A program made the position numbers and the translations under genes. The notes beneath the pieces were generated by a model that searched no databases, was not told the origin of the DNA, and worked only from the letters and a program-made list of their open reading frames with translations. Positions 1-5,258 of a stretch of DNA of 5,417 nucleotides are shown here, piece after piece. This DNA is from an uncultured Coriobacteriaceae bacterium. GTDB taxonomy: Bacteria > Actinomycetota > Coriobacteriia > Coriobacteriales > UMGS124. Location: positions 1 through 5,417 of the forward strand of contig CACZRK010000341.1 in NCBI GenBank assembly GCA_902783515.1, in the 5' to 3' direction. Each line of letters opens with the position of its first letter. Position 1 is the first letter of the stretch.

Positions 1-33
1 CGGCGGGGAAGTGACGCCACGCGGGTGACGTCG

Positions 34-72
34 CATGCGCGCCAGCGCAGGCATCTCGCGCGGGCGCGCATG
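34..72. terminator. Hairpin, possible terminator of a gene left of the window
   Basis: CATGCGCGCC at 34-43 is perfectly complementary to GGCGCGCATG at 63-72. Inside, one mismatch (44/62) is followed by four more pairs (45-48 with 58-61) and a 9-base loop. No T-run follows, so it is not a textbook intrinsic terminator, although GC-rich actinobacterial terminators often lack one. It lies upstream of the promoter-like site at 110 and could close an unseen gene to the left. No recognisable coding sequence runs in from the left edge: two frames of the + strand stop by base 28, and the third, open to about 113, reads as arginine-rich low-complexity sequence. Confidence 0.35.
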
Positions 73-109
73 GCCGGCGTGCTCCCGTGCCCGCGGGGGC
101 GCGTCGGCC

Positions 110-115
110 TATGAT
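110..115 (+). promoter_or_regulatory. Possible -10 element of the glycosyltransferase gene
   Basis: TATGAT matches the sigma-70/SigA -10 consensus TATAAT at five of six bases and lies 76 bases before the ATG at 192. It is followed by GGG. No recognisable TTGACA-like -35 lies 16-18 bases upstream, so the call rests on the -10 alone in a GC-rich background where such a hexamer is uncommon. Confidence 0.3.
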
Positions 116-177
116 GGGTTCGCGCACACATGCGTCCCGCGGCGCCCGACGAGCGCGCCGCGGGCGAACCCGTCTGC

Positions 178-184
178 GAGGAGG
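178..184 (+). promoter_or_regulatory. Ribosome binding site of the glycosyltransferase gene
   Basis: GAGGAGG lies 7 bases before the ATG at 192. It fixes that ATG as the start rather than the in-frame ATG at 87, which would add 35 arginine-rich residues absent from this family and would overlap the likely promoter. Confidence 0.75.
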
Positions 185-191
185 CGCGCCC

Positions 192-1361
192 ATGAGGATC
201 GCGTTCGTGATGGCCGACGTCGGCGAGGCGCGCAACGGCACGGCGCTCACCTGCCTGCGCTACGCCGCCGAGCTGCGGCGCCAGGGGCACGAGGTCCGTC
301 TCGTCGCCCACGGCGCCGGGCCGGCGAACACGCCCGACGGCAGCGCGTTCCCGGTTCCCAAGCACGAGCCGTTCCTCCCCGGCGCGTTCGCCGCGCGGCA
401 GGACTTCCTGTTCGCGCGTCCTGACACCGCCGTGTTCGCGCACGCCTTCCGGGGCGTCGACGTGATCCATGTCTTCATGCCGTTCGAGCTCGGCCGCGCC
501 GCGCTCAGATGGGGCCGCGCGCACGAGGTGTCGGTCTCGGCGGCCTTCCACGTGCAGCCGGAGAACGTCACGTACAACGCGTTCCTCCAGGGCGTTCGTC
601 GCGCGCCCGACGTGACGTACGCCCTGTTCCGCTCGTGGCTCTACGACCGGGTGCGCCACGTCCACTGCCCGAGCGAGATGATCGCGGACACGCTGCGCGC
701 CCACGGGTACCGGGCGCGGCTGCACGTCATCTCCAACGGCGTGCCCGACGAGTTCGCGCCGGACCCGAGCGCCCGCCCGTTCGCGGACGACCTGTTCCAC
801 GTGCTCACGGTCGGTCGCCTCGCGCCGGAGAAGGACCAGGAGACGCTGCTGCGCGCGGTCGCCCTCTCGCGTCACGCCGACCGCATCCAGGTGCACGTCG
901 CCGGTGCCGGCGGGCTGGAGCGCCGTCTGCGCGCGGTCGGGTCCACGCTGCCGCACCCGCCCGACATCGCGTTTCGCGCGCACGACGACCTCATCGACCT
1001 CATGCGCGCCTGCGACCTGTACGTCCACCCCTCCGTCGCCGACATCGAGGCCATGAGCTGCCTGGAGGCGGTCGCCTGCGGGCTCGTGCCCGTCATCGCG
1101 CGCAGCGACGCCTCGGCGGCGAGCCAGTTCGCGCTTGACGAGCGCAGCGTGTTTCCCGCGCGCGACGCCCGGGCGCTCGCCGACCGCATCGACTGGTGGG
1201 TCGAGCATCCCGCGGAGCTTCGCGCAGCGGGTCCCGCGTACGCGCGCGAGGGCGACCGGTATCGGATCGCCGGCTGCGTCGAGAAGTTCGTCCGCATGGA
1301 GGAGCAGGCCGCGGAGGACGACCGCCGCGCCTACGCCGAGGCCGCGGCTCGTCGCGACTGA
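192..1361 (+). CDS. GT4-family glycosyltransferase (GT-B fold)
   Basis: A 389-residue cytoplasmic or membrane-associated retaining glycosyltransferase that should move a sugar from a nucleotide-sugar donor to a lipid or glycan acceptor. Both substrates are unknown. The N-terminal Rossmann half begins MRIAFVMADVG, followed by NGTALTCLRYAAELRRQGHEV (residues 15-35), the usual acceptor-side signature. The C-terminal donor half starts near SNGV (181-184), followed by the phosphate-binding GRLAPEKDQ (208-216, with Arg209 and Lys214). The EX7E motif region is at 284-292, ending LEAVACGLVPV, but its first acid is Asp284 rather than Glu; Glu292 is kept. There is no signal peptide or transmembrane segment; such enzymes often bind the inner leaflet through basic surfaces. 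The length is normal for GT4. The segment CLEAVACGLVPVIARSDASA, followed by QFALDE, resembles glycolipid- or polysaccharide-type GT4 enzymes of Firmicutes and Coriobacteriia as I remember them. The GT4 assignment is firm; a diacylglycerol glucosyltransferase role is only a guess. The start was chosen by GAGGAGG at 178. The tail (from about 370) is acidic and alanine-rich. Confidence 0.9.
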   Translation: MRIAFVMADVGEARNGTALTCLRYAAELRRQGHEVRLVAHGAGPANTPDGSAFPVPKHEPFLPGAFAARQDFLFARPDTAVFAHAFRGVDVIHVFMPFELGRAALRWGRAHEVSVSAAFHVQPENVTYNAFLQGVRRAPDVTYALFRSWLYDRVRHVHCPSEMIADTLRAHGYRARLHVISNGVPDEFAPDPSARPFADDLFHVLTVGRLAPEKDQETLLRAVALSRHADRIQVHVAGAGGLERRLRAVGSTLPHPPDIAFRAHDDLIDLMRACDLYVHPSVADIEAMSCLEAVACGLVPVIARSDASAASQFALDERSVFPARDARALADRIDWWVEHPAELRAAGPAYAREGDRYRIAGCVEKFVRMEEQAAEDDRRAYAEAAARRD

Positions 1362-1394
1362 CGCGCGACGGGCCCATGCCGGCCGGCGATCATG

Positions 1395-1400
1395 TACGAT
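1395..1400 (+). promoter_or_regulatory. Weak -10-like element before the small helical-protein gene
   Basis: TACGAT matches TATAAT at four of six bases. With the following GGG it repeats the TATGATGGG at 110-118 at eight of nine positions. It lies 123 bases before the ATG at 1524 and has no clear -35. It may let the small gene be transcribed separately from the glycosyltransferase gene, which ends 33 bases upstream. The spacer 1362-1523 otherwise holds only GC-rich palindromic stretches. Confidence 0.2.
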
Positions 1401-1491
1401 GGGCCGTGTGGCCCGGACGCTTCCGCGCCGCCCGGCCGCGGCCGTCGAGCCGCGCCGTCGGGCGGGTGACCGGGCGCGCGATGACGTGCGG

Positions 1492-1516
1492 TGACGCGAG
1501 GATGCTGACGCGAGGA
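1492..1516 (+). repeat. 11-bp direct repeat spanning the ribosome binding site
   Basis: TGACGCGAGGA occurs at 1492-1502 and again at 1506-1516, a period of 14 bases. A degenerate third copy (TGACGTGCGG) begins at 1482. The second copy contributes the start of the GAGGAGGT ribosome binding site; the first carries a shorter GAGGA. It looks like a local slippage duplication of the translation-initiation region. Confidence 0.7.
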
Positions 1517-1519
1517 GGT
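1512..1519 (+). promoter_or_regulatory. Ribosome binding site of the small helical-protein gene
   Basis: GAGGAGGT is an almost full complement to the 16S anti-Shine-Dalgarno sequence and ends 4 bases before the ATG at 1524. It is the main evidence that this short reading frame is a real gene. Confidence 0.75.
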
Positions 1520-1523
1520 TCCC

Positions 1524-1874
1524 ATGGATGACGAGACGGACGCCGGCCGCAGGGCGGCCCAGCAGGCGTGCGACATGCAGGGGCTCATGGAGCGCCTGTC
1601 CGAGATGACGGAGAAGCAGGAGCGCTACCGGCGGCACCTGTCCGCCGCGCGCGTCGTCTCGCAGGCGCAGGCGGTCGCCGAGCGCCGCGCCGAGCTGGAG
1701 CGCGAGGAGCGCCGCCTGGCCGAGGACCTCGCGCAGAGCCCCTTCGGCTCGGTCGAGGAGGCGCAGGACGCGATGCTCGGCGTGGTGGAGATCGCGCGGC
1801 TCTCCGACGAGATCGAGACGTACCGCGAGAGCTACGCCGCCGCGATCGCGCGCTGCATCAAGCCGCAGGGGTAG
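1524..1874 (+). CDS. Small charged helical (coiled-coil-like) protein, function unknown
   Basis: A 116-residue protein that I do not recognise with certainty. It has no signal peptide or hydrophobic segment, so it should be cytoplasmic. About residues 9-71 form one long amphipathic helix rich in Glu, Arg, Ala and Gln, with a very charged core (AERRAELEREERRLAEDL, 52-69). A short break at QSPFGS (71-76) is followed by a second helix (77-113). Cys16 and Cys111 are the only cysteines. The layout of two helical blocks, with a Tyr-centred first block (QERYRRHLSAA, 32-42) and the late block SDEIETYRESYAAAIARCI (94-112), resembles the Com_YlbF (YlbF/YmcA) family in size and helix order. That resemblance is weak and could be generic to helical proteins. 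It follows the glycosyltransferase gene in the same direction after 162 bases, so cotranscription is possible but not required. Existence is supported by the strong ribosome binding site and clean open frame; function is open. Confidence 0.75.
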   Translation: MDDETDAGRRAAQQACDMQGLMERLSEMTEKQERYRRHLSAARVVSQAQAVAERRAELEREERRLAEDLAQSPFGSVEEAQDAMLGVVEIARLSDEIETYRESYAAAIARCIKPQG

Positions 1875-1955
1875 GCCCGCGACGGGGCGGACCCGCGACG
1901 GCGCGCGCATCTGACGGGGTGCGCCGCACTGCGCGGGCCGACCCCCGGACACGGC

Positions 1956-1995
1956 GCGACCGGCACGGCAGCGCTGACGCCGCCGTGCCGGTCGC
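1956..1995. terminator. Strong inverted repeat, likely bidirectional terminator
   Basis: GCGACCGGCACGGC at 1956-1969 pairs perfectly with GCCGTGCCGGTCGC at 1982-1995. Inside, after one A/C mismatch, three more pairs (1971-1973 with 1978-1980) close on a CTGA tetraloop. This gives a stem of about 18 positions with a 4-base loop. It lies in the 149-base gap between two convergent genes (the small helical-protein gene ends at 1874 and the PII gene at 2024), where a two-way terminator is expected. Neither side has a T-run, so termination efficiency is uncertain. Nothing else is visible in 1875-2023. Confidence 0.65.
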
Positions 1996-2023
1996 CGTCT
2001 GTCGCGCCGCCCGCGCCTGTGCC

Positions 2024-2362
2024 CTACAGCGCGGTCTCGTTGCGCTCGCCGGTGCGGATGCGCACGACCTCGTCCAGCGGCTGGACGAAGATCTTGCCGT
2101 CGCCGACCTCGCCGGTGCGGCACACGCGCGTGATGATCTCGATGAGGTCCTCCACCTTCTCGTCCCTCACCGCGAACTCGCACTTGAGCTTGGGCACCAT
2201 GTTCATGATGATCTCGTTGCCGCGGAAGTACTCCTTCCAGCCGTTCTGCTTGCCGCAGCCGTGGACGGGGCTGACCGTCATGCCGCCGATGTCGCTCTTG
2301 AGGATCTCGTCCTTGAGCGGCTCGAGAAAGTCGGGTCGAATGATCGCCTTGACCAGCTTCAT
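2024..2362 (-). CDS. glnK: PII nitrogen-regulatory signal protein (GlnK/GlnB type)
   Basis: A 112-residue cytoplasmic trimeric sensor of ATP/ADP and 2-oxoglutarate that controls ammonium uptake and other nitrogen targets. It has the same length as E. coli GlnB and aligns without gaps by eye, so residue numbers correspond. The start is MKLVKAIIRP and the T-loop covers about 37-55. Gln39 and Lys58, used for 2-oxoglutarate/Mg-ATP binding, are present, as is the B-loop TGEVGDGK (83-90) with Lys90, and the C-loop Arg101 and Arg103 (RIRTGE). Arg47, which enters the AmtB pore in known GlnK-AmtB complexes, is present. Odd point: position 51, the Tyr uridylylated in proteobacteria and adenylylated in several actinobacteria, is Ile, and position 46 is Phe. 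Tyr45 is the only T-loop tyrosine. Covalent control at residue 51 is therefore impossible. The gene starts 12 bases after amtB ends and its ribosome binding site overlaps the amtB stop codon, a typical amtB-glnK operon. The symbol follows the amtB linkage; glnB would be equally defensible. Confidence 0.95.
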   Translation of the reverse strand: MKLVKAIIRPDFLEPLKDEILKSDIGGMTVSPVHGCGKQNGWKEYFRGNEIIMNMVPKLKCEFAVRDEKVEDLIEIITRVCRTGEVGDGKIFVQPLDEVVRIRTGERNETAL

Positions 2363-2370
2363 GGGTGGCC

Positions 2371-2376
2371 CCTCCT
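2371..2376 (-). promoter_or_regulatory. Ribosome binding site of the PII gene, overlapping the amtB stop
   Basis: Read on the minus strand, AGGAGG lies 8 bases before the ATG at 2362 and shares two bases with the amtB TAG stop (2375-2377). The overlap suggests that ribosomes ending amtB can reload directly on the PII message, coupling production of channel and regulator. Confidence 0.75.
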
Positions 2377-3652
2377 AGTCCATGCCGTCAAACGCGGGGT
2401 AGGCGTCCTCGCCGTGCACCGCGATGTCCATGCCGCGCGCCTCCTGCGCGGGCGTCACGCGCAGCGAGCCATGGAAGCAGGCGCGGGTGACGAGCCCGAT
2501 CACGAGCGACGCGACGACCACGAGCACGAGCGTGACGCCGATGCCGGCGAGCTGCTGGAGCAGCAGCGTCGGGTCGCCCGTGTAGATCAGGCCGCCGTAG
2601 TCGGTCCACGACAGGTCGGGCACGCAGAAGATGCCGGTGAGGATGCCGCCGACGATGCCGCCGATGCCGTGGCAGCCGAACGCGTCCAGGGCGTCATCGT
2701 AGCCGAAGCGCGCCTTGAGCTTCGCGATGGCGAAGTAGCAGATCGGCGAGATGATCAGGCCCATGACGATCGCGGCCCAGGGGTGCACGAAGCCCGCGGC
2801 CGGCGTGATGACGACCAGGCCGGCGACGAGGCCCGTGATGGCGCCGACGAGCGTGGAGTGGCCGGTGACGATCTTGTCGACGACCATCCAGCTGAGCATG
2901 GCGGCGCCCGACGCCGCGAGCGAGTTCACCATCGCGAGGCCGGCGACGCCGTCGTCCACGGCCAGCGCCGACCCGCCGTTGAAGCCCATCCACCCGAACC
3001 ACAGCAGCGCGGCGCCGATCGCGGCGAGCGGGGTGTTGTGCGCGCGGTACGCGGCGTTGCCGTAGCCGCGGCGACGGCCGCACAGGATCGCGAGCACGAG
3101 GCCTGTGACGCCCGAGGAGATGTGCACCACGTCGCCGCCGGCGAAGTCAAGGGCGCCGATGGTCCCGCCGATGAGGCCGCCGCCCCACACCATGTGCGCG
3201 AGCGGGCCGTACACGAGCGTGACCCACAGTGCGAGGAACATCGCGATGGCGCCGAACTTGATGCGCCCGGACGCCGAGCCGACGATGATGCCGACGGTGA
3301 TGATGCAGAACGCGCCCTGGAACAGCGCAAAGGCCATGTCGGGCAGGCCCTCCACGCGCGTGGCGCCGCTCGCGTCAAGGTCGGTCGCGCCGAGGAACAG
3401 CTGGTCAAAGCCGCCGATGATCTGCCCGATCACCGACCCGTCGTCGGCGGAGAACTGGTACCCGAACGCGATCGAGTACCCGAACGCGACCCAGATCAGC
3501 GCGCAGACGCCGATGGAGAGGAACGCCATGATGATGGTGTTCCCGACGTTCTTCTTGCGCGACAGGCCTCCGTAGAAGAACGCGACGCCGGGCGTCATGA
3601 ACAGGACCATGGATGCGCACAGCAGGATGAACACGGTCAGCGCAGTGTCCAT
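2375..3652 (-). CDS. amtB: AmtB-family ammonium transporter
   Basis: A 425-residue integral membrane channel of the Amt/Mep/Rh family that conducts ammonia or ammonium inward as a trimer. Hydrophobic segments run from about residue 3 to 390, consistent with the usual 11 helices. There is no separate cleavable signal peptide of the E. coli type. By eye alignment to E. coli AmtB, the key residues are present: the Phe gate (Phe115, Phe224), Trp156 and Ser228 of the outer binding site, Asp169 of the signature DFAGGDVVH, and the pore twin histidines His177 and His328 (in DAFGCHGIGG). The cytoplasmic tail ends GMDIAVHGEDAYP, the conserved C-terminal segment that contacts PII proteins. The start is the ATG at 3652, preceded by AAAGGGG on the minus strand; the N-terminal MDTALTVFILLCASMVLFMTPG is typical. 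It is first in an operon with the PII gene 12 bases downstream. A GlnR-like motif about 74 bases upstream suggests nitrogen control. It is complete, with no sign of damage. Confidence 0.97.
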   Translation of the reverse strand: MDTALTVFILLCASMVLFMTPGVAFFYGGLSRKKNVGNTIIMAFLSIGVCALIWVAFGYSIAFGYQFSADDGSVIGQIIGGFDQLFLGATDLDASGATRVEGLPDMAFALFQGAFCIITVGIIVGSASGRIKFGAIAMFLALWVTLVYGPLAHMVWGGGLIGGTIGALDFAGGDVVHISSGVTGLVLAILCGRRRGYGNAAYRAHNTPLAAIGAALLWFGWMGFNGGSALAVDDGVAGLAMVNSLAASGAAMLSWMVVDKIVTGHSTLVGAITGLVAGLVVITPAAGFVHPWAAIVMGLIISPICYFAIAKLKARFGYDDALDAFGCHGIGGIVGGILTGIFCVPDLSWTDYGGLIYTGDPTLLLQQLAGIGVTLVLVVVASLVIGLVTRACFHGSLRVTPAQEARGMDIAVHGEDAYPAFDGMD

Positions 3653-3657
3653 GAGTA

Positions 3658-3664
3658 CCCCTTT
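3658..3664 (-). promoter_or_regulatory. Ribosome binding site of amtB
   Basis: Read on the minus strand, AAAGGGG lies 5 bases (TACTC) before the ATG at 3652. It is weaker than the GAGGAGG sites of the other genes here. Confidence 0.6.
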
Positions 3665-3725
3665 CTTGAATCAGATGGCTGACAGTTAAGCGAGGCTCAT
3701 TTTCATGCGTCGCTCGGTCGAGTGG

Positions 3726-3741
3726 GTTACGCGGGGATTTC
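3726..3741 (-). promoter_or_regulatory. Possible GlnR-type nitrogen-control box upstream of amtB
   Basis: Read on the minus strand, this is GAAAT, six bases (CCCCGC), then GTAAC. The actinobacterial GlnR consensus alternates GTnAC-like and GAAAC-like blocks separated by six bases, so this pair matches at nine of ten defined positions. The flanking blocks at the right spacing are poor (ATTAA upstream, GACCG downstream). It starts 73 bases before the amtB start codon, a suitable place for activation. In Streptomyces, amtB-glnK is a known GlnR target; whether this organism has a GlnR is not visible here. Confidence 0.35.
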
Positions 3742-3910
3742 AAATAATTAATCCTGCGTGAGTGACAGATTGTGGCTGTGTGAGACGGCTGTTGAGGGAA
3801 TGTTCGCGAGGCGTGACGGGCGTGTTTCGGGCGCAGCGTGCACGGCGTGTCGTGACCCGGCGCGCCCGTCGCGCGGGGGCGGCGTCGGTCGCCCGATGAC
3901 GGCAGCCCGC

Positions 3911-3918
3911 GAGGAGGG
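3911..3918 (+). promoter_or_regulatory. Ribosome binding site that sets a GTG start
   Basis: GAGGAGGG ends 5 bases before the GTG at 3924. The next in-frame ATG is residue 33, without such a site, so the GTG is the likely start. Confidence 0.75.
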
Positions 3919-3923
3919 TCAGC

Positions 3924-5258
3924 GTGACGGATCGCATCCGGCGTGACGAGGCTCATGACGGCGAGGATGACGGACGGGCGCCGGTCGCCGACCGCGACGT
4001 GCGCGACCTCGTCTACCTCATGTCCTGCGGCCTGAACGGGGTCGCCGCCTCAGCCGCGCGCGTCGGGCGCATGGCGTCGTCCGGCGCGCTTGACGGGCGC
4101 GTGCGCGCGCTCGCGACGACCCATCAGGTCCTCACGCTGTGCGCGGCCGCCCTCCGGACGGCGGGGCCGCTGGACGCGGCGTGGGCGTCCGAGGAGAACG
4201 CCCGCACGTACCGGCTGGTCATGTTCGCGGTCGAGCGCGACGCGGTCCTCGCCGACCTGGGACGCCGCGGCATCCGGCACATGCCCCTCAAGGGCTCCGT
4301 CCTCGCCGGCTGGTACCCGTCCGCCACCATGCGGGAGATGTGCGACGTCGACGTCCTCATCGAGCCCGGCAGCGAGCGCGCCGTGCGCGACGTCATGCTC
4401 GCCCGCGGCTTCAGCCCCCTCCACGTGGGCGGCGGCCACGACGACTCGTACGCCAGGGACTTCCTCAACTTTGAGATGCACCACCACCTCTTTGGCACGC
4501 TCGAGCAGGCCGACCTCGCCGCGTACTACGAGGACGTCTGGGACCGGCTCGAGCCCGACCCCGCCGCCGCGGAGCCCTGCGCCTGGCGGATGCGCGACGA
4601 GGACTTCTACGCGTACGTGACCCTGCACGCCTTCAAGCACTACGTCCTGGCCGGGTTCGGCCTGCGAACGCTTGCCGACGAGGCCGTCCTGACCCGCAGG
4701 TTCGCCGACGCCATTGACTGGGACGACGTCCAGGCGACCGTGGCGGCGTTCGGCGCCGGGTCCTTTGAGCGGACGCTGCGGTCCCTCGCGACGCGGCTGT
4801 TCGACCCGGCCCTGCTCGCCGACGACGGGACGGGGCTGGACGCTCTGCTGACGGCGGGCGCCGGGGCCGGGCTCCCCGCGGAGGAGCGGACGGTGGGAGC
4901 CGACGCCGGACTCCCCGCGGAGGAGCGGGTCATGCTCGCGCACGTCGTCGCGTCGGGCACGTACGGCACGATTGAGCAGGCCACGCGGCAGCGCGTCCTG
5001 AACGAGTTCGGGGAGAACCCCCTCGCGGGGGAGCGCAACCAGATCTCCGACGCGCACCGGTCCAAGCTGTCCTACCTGCTCCGCCGCGTCTTCCCCGCGC
5101 CGCGATGGATGCGCGACCAGTTTCCCGTCCTGAAGGGCGCCGGGATCGTGTTGCTGCCCGGCGCCTACGTCTTTCGGATCGCGCGCGCCGCGGCGACGAA
5201 GCGTGGGGCGATCTCGACCGAGCTGGCGCAGGTGCGAGAGGTGGACGCGCACCGGTAG
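3924..5258 (+). CDS. Predicted nucleotidyltransferase-fold protein, PF14907 (NTP_transf_5) type
   Basis: A 444-residue cytoplasmic protein resembling the family of uncharacterised nucleotidyltransferases (PF14907), often found near polysaccharide, peptide-modification or envelope genes; its reaction is unknown. The core is MPLKGSVLAGWYP (120-132) followed by MCDVDVLIEP (139-148). The LKG and the Asp141-x-Asp143 pair correspond to the nucleotide- and metal-binding elements of the family. Next come FEMHHHLF (183-190), matching the family's E-x-H block, and LHAFKHYVLAGFGLRTLADEAVL (234-256), its conserved KH...GLR..D helical block. The C-terminal VLKGAGIVLLPGAYVFRIAR (402-421) is the usual family tail. 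Residues 1-25 are acidic and variable. Residues 315-340 carry a 13-residue tandem repeat (AGLPAEER twice) from a 39-bp duplication, probably in a surface loop. The start is GTG at 3924 with GAGGAGGG upstream. It is divergent from amtB and stands alone here, so context gives no clear partner. The family call is by motif memory and fairly secure. Confidence 0.8.
   Translation: MTDRIRRDEAHDGEDDGRAPVADRDVRDLVYLMSCGLNGVAASAARVGRMASSGALDGRVRALATTHQVLTLCAAALRTAGPLDAAWASEENARTYRLVMFAVERDAVLADLGRRGIRHMPLKGSVLAGWYPSATMREMCDVDVLIEPGSERAVRDVMLARGFSPLHVGGGHDDSYARDFLNFEMHHHLFGTLEQADLAAYYEDVWDRLEPDPAAAEPCAWRMRDEDFYAYVTLHAFKHYVLAGFGLRTLADEAVLTRRFADAIDWDDVQATVAAFGAGSFERTLRSLATRLFDPALLADDGTGLDALLTAGAGAGLPAEERTVGADAGLPAEERVMLAHVVASGTYGTIEQATRQRVLNEFGENPLAGERNQISDAHRSKLSYLLRRVFPAPRWMRDQFPVLKGAGIVLLPGAYVFRIARAAATKRGAISTELAQVREVDAHR
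4866..4928 (+). repeat. In-frame 39-bp tandem duplication inside the PF14907 gene
   Basis: Bases 4866-4889 recur at 4905-4928 with one mismatch; the 18-base part CTCCCCGCGGAGGAGCGG (4872-4889 and 4911-4928) is identical. The period is 39 bases, exactly 13 codons, so the protein reads AGLPAEERTVGAD then AGLPAEERVMLAH. The near-identity in DNA, not only in protein, points to a fairly recent slippage or recombination event. Confidence 0.85.

Larger units (their letters stand above)
3653..3923. promoter_or_regulatory. Divergent intergenic control region with an AT-rich island
   Basis: These 271 bases separate amtB (leftward) from the predicted nucleotidyltransferase gene (rightward). The half next to amtB, about 3661-3812, is much richer in A and T than the rest of the window. 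The extreme is 3737-3752, where 15 of 16 bases are A or T (around AAATAATTAAT). This is where promoters should lie, but I see no convincing -35/-10 pair on either strand: the minus strand offers CTGTCA then TTAATTAT at poor spacing, and the plus strand offers AATAAT (3743-3748) without a -35. TGACAG occurs at 3680-3685 and 3763-3768. The half next to the rightward gene is plain GC-rich sequence. Confidence 0.55.

Noticed and set aside
87..191. Upstream in-frame ATG at 87 as a longer start for the glycosyltransferase
   Set aside because: It would add 35 arginine-rich residues before the canonical N-terminus, lacks a Shine-Dalgarno sequence, and would place the -10-like site inside the gene. 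The ATG at 192 has GAGGAGG at ideal spacing.
1371..1405. Possible terminator after the glycosyltransferase gene (GGCCCAT paired with ATGGGCC)
   Set aside because: The stem has only 7 bp around a 21-base loop, with no T-run. In sequence this rich in G and C such pairs arise by chance, and it overlaps the -10-like site.
1568..3682. Very long + strand open frame (704 codons) opposite the PII and amtB genes
   Set aside because: It is a by-product of GC-rich codon use opposite real genes: its translation is Asp/Arg/Ala/His low-complexity, it has no ribosome binding site, and it runs out of phase through the end of the small helical-protein gene and the hairpin at 1956-1995. The opposite strand encodes unmistakable AmtB and PII.
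3653..3923. Sigma-54 promoter (TGGCAC-N5-TTGC) for amtB, as in proteobacteria
   Set aside because: No GG-N10-GC arrangement resembling -24/-12 elements was found in the region on the minus strand, and sigma-54 is generally absent from actinobacteria.
4050..5252. 400-codon minus-strand open frame opposite the PF14907 gene
   Set aside because: Low-complexity Val/Gly/Arg-rich translation with no family motif. The + strand frame carries conserved family blocks and a good ribosome binding site.
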